From: JAJXXT01 sp963764465
GTDB lineage: Bacteria; Pseudomonadota; Alphaproteobacteria; Acetobacterales; Acetobacteraceae
Assembly: GCA_963764465.1 (NCBI GenBank)
Contig: CAVXSO010000007.1
Location: forward strand, 992,001 to 1,056,000
Direction: 5' to 3'
Length of the DNA stretch: 64,000 nucleotides
In this document: one piece after another, positions 8,149 through 16,313 of the stretch
How positions within the stretch are numbered: the first letter of the stretch is position 1
Layout: each line of letters opens with the position of its first letter
Notes under the pieces: model-generated
Database searches by the model: none
Told to the model about the DNA's origin: nothing
What the model saw: the letters and a program-made list of their open reading frames with translations, nothing else
Translations under genes and position numbers: made by a program

Positions 8149-9218
8149 GTTGCGTCTCCTGGTTCCGTCGGGTTCGTCGGCGCAGCGTATAGCATGCGAA
8201 GCCCTGTGCGCATCCTGCCGGCACGGTGGCGCAACAACGCGGCGAGCCCCCGAGGATGCCGCCAGTGTGCGACCAGCAGGCCCACACGTTGGCGGCGTTC
8301 GCTGGTCCACAGCCGCTTGTAGCCGTCGTCCCCGCGGCCGAAGTCGAAACTCTCGATACCTTCCTCGTCGATCAGCCGCCGCAGCATCGCCGCCGTCAGC
8401 AGCGAACCCGGCGAGGCGGCGCGATCCCTCTCGTCATGCGCGAGCTTGAGCACCGTCGCGTGCCGCCGGTCCGCGCGCAGCGCCCAGAGCTGGGCCGCCA
8501 CTGGCCGCGCGCCATCACGCAGCAGCCCGAGGCGCAGCAGGCCCTCGCCCGCCAGGTTGCGCATCAGCGCCGGGTTGAATGCGGGGAATGGCTCCGACAC
8601 TTTCCAGCTGCGCGCATAGATCGTTTCGTAGTCGGCGATTGCCGCGTCGAGCGCCGGGCCAGGTGCCGCCACCGCGTCGAGCGCGAACGCCGCCTTGCGT
8701 CCCTGCCGGCGCAGCGTTGAGCGTAGTGCCCCAGGGCGTCCGGCGAGATAGGCCTCCCAGCCCCGACCGCCGAGCTCCTCGTGCCAGGTGCCGAAATGCT
8801 GGAAGCGAAGGACAGAAAGCCCCGCTTCCCGCAATCCATGGGTAAAGGCGGCCAGACCGGGCCACTCGGCGGGGATGGCGTCGAACCGTACCAGCCCCTC
8901 GCGCCGCAACACGCGCCCGAGCGCCGTGGCGGCGTTCACGTCCACAGCCTCCGCGAGCGGCCGCCAGAGGCAGGTATAGGCGTTGGCGAGCGAACCAGTG
9001 CCGCGCCCCGAGGCAAGCGCGAGGGCGAGAACCGGGCGTCCGTCGCGATGCGCGGCGAGAAAGCGCGGGCGCTCGCCCGGTGCCAGGCCCGCATCCAGCA
9101 TCGTGCGCCACCACGTCTCGCCAAGGAACAGGCTGTCGCGCGCGCCGGCCGCGACCAATGGGGCAAGCGGCCGCCAGTCCGCGTGCTCCTCGACGGTCTC
9201 GTTCCGGCGCAGGCTCAT
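8145..9218 (-). CDS. FemAB/BioF2-like (Acetyltransf_6) GNAT-fold acyltransferase
   Basis: This 357-aa protein has the double-GNAT layout of the CelD/BcsL/FemAB-like group. The diagnostic block FDFGRGDDGYKRLWTSE lies near residues 292-308. Such cytoplasmic enzymes transfer acyl or aminoacyl groups and often sit in cellulose, exopolysaccharide or exosortase clusters. It lies 28 bp downstream of the YdcF-like gene and overlaps the beta-helix gene start by 4 bp, so the three look like one operon. A paralogue of the same fold lies divergently at 10122-11125. The substrate cannot be read from sequence. Confidence 0.8.
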   Translation of the reverse strand: MSLRRNETVEEHADWRPLAPLVAAGARDSLFLGETWWRTMLDAGLAPGERPRFLAAHRDGRPVLALALASGRGTGSLANAYTCLWRPLAEAVDVNAATALGRVLRREGLVRFDAIPAEWPGLAAFTHGLREAGLSVLRFQHFGTWHEELGGRGWEAYLAGRPGALRSTLRRQGRKAAFALDAVAAPGPALDAAIADYETIYARSWKVSEPFPAFNPALMRNLAGEGLLRLGLLRDGARPVAAQLWALRADRRHATVLKLAHDERDRAASPGSLLTAAMLRRLIDEEGIESFDFGRGDDGYKRLWTSERRQRVGLLVAHWRHPRGLAALLRHRAGRMRTGLRMLYAAPTNPTEPGDAT

Positions 9219-9246
9219 GCCACCGCGCCGGTCGGCGGGAACGCGC

Positions 9247-10008
9247 TCACCACCGATCCCGCAGCCGGTACCAGCCTAGTCCGATTGCCTCGTGGATCGC
9301 GAGCTCCGACCGCGCCAGTGCGACGGGGCTCGGGATCAGTGACGCGGGGAGGTCGCGCGGCAGGACGGCGAGGCGAACCGGTGCCGCCGTGGCGACGATT
9401 CCCGCGTGGCGAAAGGCGATGATGGCGCGCGGCATGTGCCCGGCATCCGTGACGAGATAGACCGACGTGATTCCGGCCGCGTGCAGCAGCGGCGCCGAAA
9501 AGGCCGCGTTCTGCCAGGTGTCCTTCGAACAATTCTCGGCCCACCGCGCCTCGAGGCCGAAACTGGTCTTCAGCAGCCTCGCCATGACTTCGCCCACGGG
9601 CGGCGTGCCGCGCAGCACGACGCCACCGGTGACGAGGATCGGCAAGCCCGTTCGCCGCGCCAGAATCGCGCCCGCTTCCACCCGCTGCAGCGTTATCGGC
9701 CCGGCGCTCACCGCGGGTTCCAGCGCGCCCGCCGCGCTCGCGCGCACTTCGGCGCTGAGGATCACGATCGCGCCCGGTGGGTCGCCCGCCGGCGGCGCGA
9801 GCGGCAACTGGCTTTGCAGCGCCATCGTCATCAGCGTCGGCACGATCGGCAGGGCCAGGATCAGCACCAGCACGAGTGCCGCGCGCCCGAGGCAGCGGAT
9901 CACCCGCCGCGCCCGGGCCGGCCATGGCAGCACCACTGCGGCGATCCCGCCGATCAGCAGGTTGCCCGGTGGCAGCAGCAGTGCGGACGGCAGGGGCCCA
10001 AGCGACAC
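9247..10008 (-). CDS. YdcF/ElyC-like DUF218 membrane protein
   Basis: This 253-aa protein has one or two N-terminal membrane segments (about residues 10-60) and a DUF218 domain. The domain includes AIVILSAEVRA, ILVTGG and a C-terminal SVYLVTDAGHMPRAI block. ElyC/SanA/YdcF proteins affect envelope carbohydrate metabolism. The open frame extends to 10128, but the extra residues look non-coding and overlap the next gene's upstream region. GTG 10008 (VSLGPLPSALLL) follows GAGG at 8 nt and matches where the family begins. It heads the leftward operon with the acyltransferase and beta-helix genes. Confidence 0.72.
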   Translation of the reverse strand: MSLGPLPSALLLPPGNLLIGGIAAVVLPWPARARRVIRCLGRAALVLVLILALPIVPTLMTMALQSQLPLAPPAGDPPGAIVILSAEVRASAAGALEPAVSAGPITLQRVEAGAILARRTGLPILVTGGVVLRGTPPVGEVMARLLKTSFGLEARWAENCSKDTWQNAAFSAPLLHAAGITSVYLVTDAGHMPRAIIAFRHAGIVATAAPVRLAVLPRDLPASLIPSPVALARSELAIHEAIGLGWYRLRDRW

Positions 10009-10121
10009 GTATTGATCCTCGATCGTCGCAACCTGCCCGATGGGAACGGGCCGCGATAGGGGCGCGCAGGGGCTGGACCGCAAGCGTTGACACGCCATGG
10101 GCGGCGCCGCACTGGCAGGCC

Positions 10122-11125
10122 ATGGCAACGTTCACGGTCTCACGGATCAACCCGGGCGACACGGCGGCATGGGCGGCCCTGGGGCAACGCTGGCGCGCGC
10201 TCGAGCCCGCCACGGACGGCTCCTTCTTTGCCTCCTGGACATGGATCGGCTGCCTGGCCGCGGAAAGGTTCGACGACCCGTTGCTGGTCGCCGCCGAGGA
10301 CGGGGGGAAACGCTGGCGCTCGCCCTGTTCAACCGCCGGCGCCGCTGGTTCGGCCGTGCGCGGCTCTGGCTGCACGAGGCCGGCCGCCATCCCCTCGATA
10401 CGCCGTTCATCGAGCACAACGGCGTGCTGACACGCGACCCGGAACTGATCCGGGATTGCCTGCGCGCGGCCCTGCGCCACGGCAACCTCGTCCTGGGCGG
10501 TGTCGACGAGCCGACGCTGATCGCGGCCCGCGCCGCGGGAAAGGCCTGGCGGCGGGAGGATCCGCGCCCGGCGCCGTGGCTCGATCTCGATCGCATCCGG
10601 GCATCGGGCGGTTTGCTGTCGGTGATGTCCACCAACGCACGCCAGCAGCTTCGCCGCGCGCGCCGGGCACTCGAAGCCGCCGGGCCGCTGCGCCTCGCCC
10701 GAGCCGCTGGCGAAGCGGAGGCGCTGGCCTTCCTGCGCGAGCTGGCGGCGCTGCACCAGGTCTCATGGCGGGCGCGCGGCCAGCCCGGCGCCTTCGCGGA
10801 GCCATTCTTCACCCGGTTCCACGAAGCGCTGCTCGCCCGGGCGCTGCCGCGCGGGGAGGCGGAATTGCTGCGCGTGACGGCCGGCGATCGTGTGCTGGGC
10901 CTGCTCTATAACTTCGTCCATGGCGGAAAGGTATTCGCCTACCAGTCCGGCTTCGCGGCCACGGAGGGCCGACAGATCGTCGGCCAGGTCTGCCACTGGC
11001 TGGCGATCGAGGACCACGCCGCGGCCGGGCGGAAGGCATACGACTTCCTGGCGGGGGAGGCGCGCTACAAGTCCCGCTTCGCGACCGATGTCGCGGACAT
11101 GCACTGGCTCGATCTCGAACGATGA
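10122..11125 (+). CDS. Second FemAB/BioF2-like GNAT acyltransferase, frameshifted at a G6 run
   Basis: The family N-terminus (MATFTVSRINPGDTAAWAAL, then FFASWTWIGCL and FDDPLLVAAEDGG) is in the frame of ATG 10122. The rest (ETLALALFNRRRRWFG through YDFLAGEARYKSRFAT) is in another frame. The switch falls at six G at 10302-10307; a seventh G restores one 334-codon frame with the fold intact. The long downstream frame also has an ATG at 10097, but its first 70 residues are Arg/Gly shadow. A sequencing slip is the simplest explanation; a true mutation or slippage site is possible. The protein is probably a glycan-cluster acyltransferase, divergent from the YdcF operon. Confidence 0.65.
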
Positions 11126-11231
11126 GGCCGTCTAGCCCGGTGCAGCGATTCGAACCTGGTGCAGCGAATCGAAACGATGGATTAACGGTACTCCTGGATA
11201 ACCGTCCGGCCCAACTCGTCGGAGTCGCTCC

Positions 11232-11450
11232 ATGGACGCGAATGCCCTGCCCGCTGCAGGCGGATTTCAGCCGCTTCCCGCGCCCGGTTATCACGGTGCG
11301 ACCGGGGAGGCGCGGCACATCGAGGCCTGGGAGAGCGAGCGGGGCCGCCTGCCCACCGGCATTGCCTATCCGATCATCCTGCTGCTGTCCGTCGGCGCCT
11401 GGGCGCTGATGGCGACCATCGCCCTCTGGCTGTATCGCGCGCTCGGCTGA
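11232..11450 (+). CDS. Small single-pass membrane protein, unknown function
   Basis: This 72-aa protein starts at ATG 11232, eight bases after a GGAG. A Pro/Gly-rich cytoplasmic-looking head (MDANALPAAGGFQPLP) is followed by one clear transmembrane helix near residues 45-70 (IAYPIILLLSVGAWALMATI). It lies between the frameshifted acyltransferase and a CoA ligase. I do not recognise a family; the codon pattern and hydrophobic helix support a real gene. Confidence 0.6.
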   Translation: MDANALPAAGGFQPLPAPGYHGATGEARHIEAWESERGRLPTGIAYPIILLLSVGAWALMATIALWLYRALG

Positions 11451-11511
11451 TCTTTTCGTCTCGCGCGCCGGGGTCTATGGCGGGTCCGACCGCCACCCCC
11501 GGAGGCACGAG

Positions 11512-13071
11512 ATGGCCGACCAGACCCAGACGACCCCAGCCCGCACGATCGAGACCCTGCTCGCCCGCGGCGCCGGCGCGGCGCTCGCGATCGGCGCCAC
11601 CGCCGAGGCCAACGCGCCGGCCCGCAAGCCGCTGACCTACGCGGCCCTGCGGGAGCTTGCCGCCGCCACGGTCGCGAGCCTCAACGCCATGGGAATCGGA
11701 CGCGGCGACCGCGTCGCCATCGTGCTGCCCAACGGGCCGGAAGCCGCCTCCACCTTCGTCACCGTCGCCTGTGCCGCCACCACGGCACCGCTCAACCCCG
11801 CCTATCGCCCGGACGAGTTCGCCTTCTACCTCGACGATCTCGCCGCCAAGGCGCTGCTGGTCGCGCGCGGCGTGGACAGCCCCGCCCGGGCGGTTGCCGC
11901 CGAGCGCGGTATTCCGGTTGTGGAGGTTGTGCCCGGCGAGGCCGCCGGCAGCTTCACCCTCGCGCCCGAGAGACCGCTCGCGGGTACCCCGGCGCGCGGG
12001 GGCATGGCGGGGCCGGACGACATCGCGCTGGTCCTGCACACCTCCGGCACCACGGCGCGGCCCAAGATCGTGCCGTTGTCGCACCGCAACGTCACCGCCT
12101 CCGCCGCCCATATCGCCGCGTCGCTTACGCTCACGCCCGACGATGCCTGCCTCAACATCATGCCGCTGTTCCACATCCACGGGCTGATCGCGGCGGTGCT
12201 GTCCTCGCTTGGCGCCGGCGCTTCCGTGATCTGCTCGCCCGGCTTCAACGCGTTCCGCTTCTTCTCGTGGTTCGCTGCCGCCCGGCCATCCTGGTACACG
12301 GCGGTACCCACCATGCACCAGGCGATCCTGCCGCTCGCCGCGCGCAACCGGGAGGTGATCGCCTCGGGCCGCCTGCGCCTCATCCGCTCCTCCTCCTCCT
12401 CGCTGCCACCGCAGGTGATGGAGGAGCTGGAGCGCACGTTCGGCGTGCCCGTGATCGAGGCCTATGGCATGACGGAGGCGGCGCACCAGATGGCCTCCAA
12501 CCCGCTGCCGCCGGCTTCGCGCCACGCGGGCTCGGTCGGCCGCGCCGCGGGCCCCGAGATCGCGATCATGGACGACGCCGGCAACATCCTGCCGCCCGGC
12601 GAACTCGGCGAGGTGGTGATCCGCGGCCCCAACGTCACCACCGGCTACGACAACAACCCCGATGCGAACGCCAAGGCGTTTACCAACGGCTGGTTCCGCA
12701 CCGGCGACCAGGGCACGCTCGACAAGGATGGCTACCTGCGCCTCACCGGCCGCCTCAAGGAGATCATCAACCGCGGTGGCGAGAAAGTATCGCCGCTGGA
12801 GGTGGACGCGGTGCTGATGGACCACCCCGCCGTGGCGCAGGTCGTTACGTTCTCGATGCCGCACGACAAGCTCGGCGAGGAGGTTGCCGCTGCCGTCGTG
12901 CTGCGCGAGGGCCAGGCGCTGGAGGAGTCGGCGTTGCGCGATTTCGCCGCGCAACGTCTCGCCGCCTTCAAGGTGCCCCGCCGCATCCTGTTCATGCCGG
13001 AGATCCCGAAGGGTGCCACCGGCAAGCTCCAGCGCATCGGTCTGGCCGGGAAGCTCGGGCTCAAGGCGTGA
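11512..13071 (+). CDS. Acyl-CoA synthetase (AMP-forming), oxalate-CoA-ligase-like
   Basis: This is a 519-aa ANL-superfamily enzyme that activates a carboxylic acid with ATP and CoA. The P-loop is LHTSGTTARPKIV, the A5-type motif is YGMTEAAHQMASNPLPP, and the C-terminal lysine motif is KGATGKLQR. The A5 block and the overall length resemble oxalyl-CoA synthetases of the Pcs60/AAE3 type, but I treat that substrate as a guess. Its stop overlaps the GTG start of the ketopantoate-reductase-like gene (GTGA), so the pair is coupled. Confidence 0.82.
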   Translation: MADQTQTTPARTIETLLARGAGAALAIGATAEANAPARKPLTYAALRELAAATVASLNAMGIGRGDRVAIVLPNGPEAASTFVTVACAATTAPLNPAYRPDEFAFYLDDLAAKALLVARGVDSPARAVAAERGIPVVEVVPGEAAGSFTLAPERPLAGTPARGGMAGPDDIALVLHTSGTTARPKIVPLSHRNVTASAAHIAASLTLTPDDACLNIMPLFHIHGLIAAVLSSLGAGASVICSPGFNAFRFFSWFAAARPSWYTAVPTMHQAILPLAARNREVIASGRLRLIRSSSSSLPPQVMEELERTFGVPVIEAYGMTEAAHQMASNPLPPASRHAGSVGRAAGPEIAIMDDAGNILPPGELGEVVIRGPNVTTGYDNNPDANAKAFTNGWFRTGDQGTLDKDGYLRLTGRLKEIINRGGEKVSPLEVDAVLMDHPAVAQVVTFSMPHDKLGEEVAAAVVLREGQALEESALRDFAAQRLAAFKVPRRILFMPEIPKGATGKLQRIGLAGKLGLKA

Positions 13072-14048
13072 AGATCGCCGTCTTCGGCGCCGGCGCGATC
13101 GGCGGGCTCATGGCCGCGCGCCTGGCGGAAGCCGGGCAGGACGTCACCGTCGTCGCGCGCGGCCCGCACCTCGCGGCGATGCGCGATCGGGGGCTGAAGC
13201 TCATTTCCGGCAACGAAACGATCACCACGCACCCGCGCGCCTGTGCGAACGCCGACGAGGCGGGCGTGCAGGACGCGGTGATCGTGACGCTGAAGGCGCA
13301 TTCGCTGCCCGGGGTCGCCGCCGACATCGCGCGCATGATGTCGCCGCAGACGATGCTGGTGACCGGCGTCAACGGCATTCCCTACTGGTATTTCCACGGG
13401 CTGGATTCGCCCTGGCGCGCCCGTGTGGTCGAAAGCGTCGATCCCGGCGGCATCGTGACCAGGACCCTGCCGCCCACGCAGGCGATCGGGTGCGTCGTCT
13501 ATCCCGCCGCCGAGGTGATCGAGCCCGGTGTCGTCGAGCACACCTACGGCGACCGGTTCAGTCTCGGCGAGCCGGACGGCTCCCGCTCGCCGCGCGTCGA
13601 GGCGCTGTCGAAGGCGCTGATGGCCGCCGGCTTCAAGGCCCCGGTGCGCCCGCGCATCCGCGACGAGATCTGGGTCAAGCTCTGGGGCAACCTGACGTTC
13701 AACCCCGTCTCGGCGCTGACCGGCGCCACGCTCGACCGCATCACCGGCCAGGCGGACCTGCGCGCCCTCTCCCGCGCGATGATGCTGGAGGCGCAGGCGG
13801 TGGCGGAGGCGCTCGGCGTTCGTTTCGCGATCGACGTGGACAAGCGCATCGACGGTGCGGCGGAGGTCGGCGCGCACAAGACCTCGATGCTGCAGGACCT
13901 CGAGCGCGGCAGGCCGATGGAGATCGACGCGCTGCTTGGCGCGGTGGTGGAACTCGGCGCGCTCACCGGCCACGCCATGCCGCTGTGCACGGCGGTGCTG
14001 GCGCTGGTGCGCGAGCGGGCGCGCGGCGCCGGGTGCTACGCGGGGTAA
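13068..14048 (+). CDS. 2-dehydropantoate 2-reductase family (PanE/ApbA)
   Basis: This 326-aa protein has the Rossmann motif GAGAIGG at residues 7-13 and the ApbA C-terminal helical domain (KLWGNLTFNPVSALTGA, HKTSMLQDLERGRPMEIDAL), including the catalytic-type Lys and the Asn and Glu positions. PanE reduces ketopantoate to pantoate with NADPH for CoA synthesis; other members reduce different 2-oxo acids. It starts with GTG inside the stop of the CoA ligase. The coupling could link CoA supply with acid activation, or simply mark a catabolic pair. Confidence 0.85.
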   Translation: MKIAVFGAGAIGGLMAARLAEAGQDVTVVARGPHLAAMRDRGLKLISGNETITTHPRACANADEAGVQDAVIVTLKAHSLPGVAADIARMMSPQTMLVTGVNGIPYWYFHGLDSPWRARVVESVDPGGIVTRTLPPTQAIGCVVYPAAEVIEPGVVEHTYGDRFSLGEPDGSRSPRVEALSKALMAAGFKAPVRPRIRDEIWVKLWGNLTFNPVSALTGATLDRITGQADLRALSRAMMLEAQAVAEALGVRFAIDVDKRIDGAAEVGAHKTSMLQDLERGRPMEIDALLGAVVELGALTGHAMPLCTAVLALVRERARGAGCYAG

Positions 14049-14052
14049 GTTC

Positions 14053-14074
14053 GTTCTTTCTTGCAAGAAAGAAC
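14053..14074. terminator. A/T-rich palindrome between convergent genes
   Basis: A perfect 22-bp palindrome (half-site GTTCTTTCTTG) follows the panE-like stop by 4 bp and faces the 3' end of the convergent alpha/beta hydrolase gene. It would fold into a 9-bp stem with a TGCA loop. In a very GC-rich region an A/T-rich palindrome here is most simply a bidirectional terminator, though no clear T-tract follows on either strand. Confidence 0.5.
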
Positions 14075-14109
14075 CAAAGAACTCTTGTCCGTTGGTGTGC
14101 CGAACGCTC

Positions 14110-15108
14110 TCACGCGCCCAACCACGCCCGCACCTCGCGCTTGAGGAACGCAAAGTCCTCGGGGATCACGCTTGGTGCGCCGGCGCGGTGGCCCCAGATG
14201 CTCTGGATCGGCGCCAGGCGCGCATGGCGCAGATGCGTGGCCTCGGCCTCGTTGTCGGCGACGCGGAAATAGAGATCGGTGGCGGAGGGCAGCAGCAGCA
14301 CCCGCGCGTCGATCGCGCGCAGCGCAGCCGCGAGGTCGCCGCCATCGGCGATGTCCCCGGCCTCCCAGGTCTTGAGCTGGGCGTAGAGATTGGCGGCGCG
14401 GCGCAGATAGTAGCGCTCCTCCCAGTCCGTGCGCAGGAACGTCTCGAGGTCCGGCGCGCCAAGGGCCGTCATGTGCAGGCCCGCGCGATAGAAATCCTGG
14501 CTCAGCGCCCAGCCCGCGTAGATATGCCCGAGCGCCTTGAGATGCGCGCGCGGCTCGGCTGAGAAGCGGCCGTTGCCGAGGTGCTCGGGCGCGGCCTCCA
14601 GCGTGCGCAGCAGGGAGGAGAGGAACACGCGGTTGTGCACCGCCGTGCGCGCGCTGCCGCAGACCACGATGGCGCGCTCCACGCCTGGCTGCGTCGCCCA
14701 GTGATAGGCCTGCTGCGCGCCCATCGAGAATCCGTAGACGGCGGCCAGCCGCTCGATGCCCCAGACCTCGCGCAGCAGCCGCGCCTGGGCCGCGACGACG
14801 TCGTGATAGGTCACCACGGAGGGATAGTCCGGCGTGTCGGCGGCGCCGGAGGACAGGCCGTTGGAAAACAGGTCAGGGATGACGATGAACCAGCGCCCGG
14901 GGTCGAGCAGGGAATCCGGCCCGATCGCCCATTCCATGTCGGCGTGCTGCGCGGTGTAGGAGCAGGGATAGAGCACCACGTTGTCGCGCGCCGGCGAGAG
15001 CGTGCCGTGCGCGCGCCAGACGATCCGCGCGTTGGCAATCAAACCCCCACGCGCCGCCGGCAGATCCCCAAGCGCAAAGACTCCCTCGGCAACCGGCCAG
15101 TTCGTCAT
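14110..15108 (-). CDS. MetX-like alpha/beta hydrolase
   Basis: This 332-aa alpha/beta-fold protein belongs to the homoserine O-acetyltransferase-like group. The nucleophile elbow is GFSMGAQQAYHW. The opening block NARIVWRAHGTLSPARDNVVLYP and the segment PDLFSNGLSSGAADTPDYP follow the MetX layout. True MetX proteins are longer and carry an extra lid, so the reaction here is open: an acyltransferase or hydrolase on an unknown alcohol or ester. It ends convergently with the panE-like gene. The phaR gene lies upstream on the same strand, 14 bp away. Confidence 0.75.
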   Translation of the reverse strand: MTNWPVAEGVFALGDLPAARGGLIANARIVWRAHGTLSPARDNVVLYPCSYTAQHADMEWAIGPDSLLDPGRWFIVIPDLFSNGLSSGAADTPDYPSVVTYHDVVAAQARLLREVWGIERLAAVYGFSMGAQQAYHWATQPGVERAIVVCGSARTAVHNRVFLSSLLRTLEAAPEHLGNGRFSAEPRAHLKALGHIYAGWALSQDFYRAGLHMTALGAPDLETFLRTDWEERYYLRRAANLYAQLKTWEAGDIADGGDLAAALRAIDARVLLLPSATDLYFRVADNEAEATHLRHARLAPIQSIWGHRAGAPSVIPEDFAFLKREVRAWLGA

Positions 15109-15122
15109 CGTGCCGCGGGCAT

Positions 15123-15719
15123 CTACTTCTTCTGTGCCTCCGCGAGCCGGCGGCGCAGGTCCGCGATCTCGGCCCGCAACCCCTCGATCTCCGCGTCGCG
15201 CGAGGAGGGCGGGGCAGGCGGCATCGCGCCGCCCTGCTCGGGACGGAACGGGGTGAACAGGCTCATCGCCCGCTCCATCATCGCGCGGTTCTGCCGGCTC
15301 ATCTCCTCCACGTCGAAGGGAAAGAAAGTTCCCATCGTCTTCTGCATCGCGGCGCGCATCTGCTCCTGCTGGTGCGCGAAGCTCTGCATCGCGTCCTCCA
15401 GGTATTTCGGCACCAGGTTCTGCATGGAATCGCCGTAGAACCCGATCAGCTGCCGCAGGAAGCCAGTGGGCAGCAGGTTGTGCCCCTTGTTCTCCTCCTC
15501 GACGATGATCTGGGTGAGGACGGAGCGGGTGATGTCCTCCCCGGTCTTGGCGTCGTAGACAACGAAATCCCGCCCGCCCCGGACCATCTCCGCCAGGTTG
15601 TCGAGCGTGATGTAGGTCGAGCTTTCCGTGTTGTAGAGGCGGCGGTTGGCATATTTCTTCACCACCACCGGCGGCATCACCGGCTTCGCTTCCGTGTCAG
15701 CCGGGGAGGGGTCGGTCAT
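15123..15719 (-). CDS. phaR: Polyhydroxyalkanoate synthesis repressor PhaR
   Basis: This 198-aa protein has the PHB_acc_N DNA-binding domain (VVVKKYANRRLYNTESSTYITLDNLAEMV, residues 17-45) followed by PHB_acc segments (LLPTGFLRQLIGFYGDSMQ). It ends in a short coiled coil (RDAEIEGLRAEIADLRRRL). PhaR binds PHB granules and represses phasin and PHA genes until polymer accumulates. The start is ATG 15719, preceded by GAGGA; upstream open frame is ignored. It is divergent from the coiled-coil/PHA-synthase-like pair, a natural regulatory target across the 144-bp gap. Confidence 0.92.
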   Translation of the reverse strand: MTDPSPADTEAKPVMPPVVVKKYANRRLYNTESSTYITLDNLAEMVRGGRDFVVYDAKTGEDITRSVLTQIIVEEENKGHNLLPTGFLRQLIGFYGDSMQNLVPKYLEDAMQSFAHQQEQMRAAMQKTMGTFFPFDVEEMSRQNRAMMERAMSLFTPFRPEQGGAMPPAPPSSRDAEIEGLRAEIADLRRRLAEAQKK

Positions 15720-15863
15720 GGCGGTCCTCGCGGCGAAATGTTGGCTTTCGTAGCATGCGGCGGTGCAACAGGCATAGGCGGCCCGTTCCATCGACGTGTC
15801 CGCGACGGTTTTCCGCACCGCGGCATGTGCCTATGATGCCTGGCACGGGAGCCGGGATGGAGC

Positions 15864-16313
15864 ATGAGGGCGGAGGGCGAGCAGCGGGACGGTCCCGACG
15901 ACATGCGGGAGCTGGCGCGCGACTGGATCACCCTGGTCGAGACGGAACTCGCGGCCCTTGCGGCCGACCGCGAGGCGCAGGAGGCCTGGACCACGCTCCT
16001 CTCCATGTGGGCCGGTGCCGCCGCCGCCATGGTCGCCGCGATGCCGCGCGGCGCCGCGGGCGCGGGCAGCTTCCATGACCATGCCGCCACCGCGGCGGGG
16101 CCCGCGGCCGCTGCTGCTGCACCTGACCCTCGCGATGCTGAGATCGAGCGTCTCGGTGGCCGCCTCCGCGAACTCGAGCAGCGCCTCCTGGACCTGGAAT
16201 CCGCGTCCCGAGGGGGCGGCGGAGGCGCAGGCGCTGCTGGAGAGGCTGGCAAGCGCGGGACCGGACGGGTTTCCCGAGGCGGTTCTCCGCGAGACACTCG
16301 CCGCCGATCGTGA
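15864..16313 (+). CDS. Phasin/PhaE-like coiled-coil protein
   Basis: This 149-aa protein opens with an acidic-amphipathic helix (ELARDWITLVETELAALAADREAQEAW), then an Ala/Met-rich stretch. A strong coiled coil follows (RDAEIERLGGRLRELEQRLLDLE, about residues 93-115), with a Gly/Arg tail. This resembles small PHA granule proteins or the PhaE/PhaR accessory subunits of two-subunit PHA synthases. The last 239 bp overlap the start of the PHA-synthase-like gene in a different frame. Assignment rests on shape and context, not on a family motif. Confidence 0.6.
   Translation: MRAEGEQRDGPDDMRELARDWITLVETELAALAADREAQEAWTTLLSMWAGAAAAMVAAMPRGAAGAGSFHDHAATAAGPAAAAAAPDPRDAEIERLGGRLRELEQRLLDLESASRGGGGGAGAAGEAGKRGTGRVSRGGSPRDTRRRS

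Noticed and set aside
10097..10300. ATG 10097 as the start of the second acyltransferase
   Set aside because: The first 70 codons of that frame give an Arg/Gly-rich shadow, whereas the other frame from ATG 10122 encodes the family N-terminus. The gene is better read with a frameshift at the G6 run.
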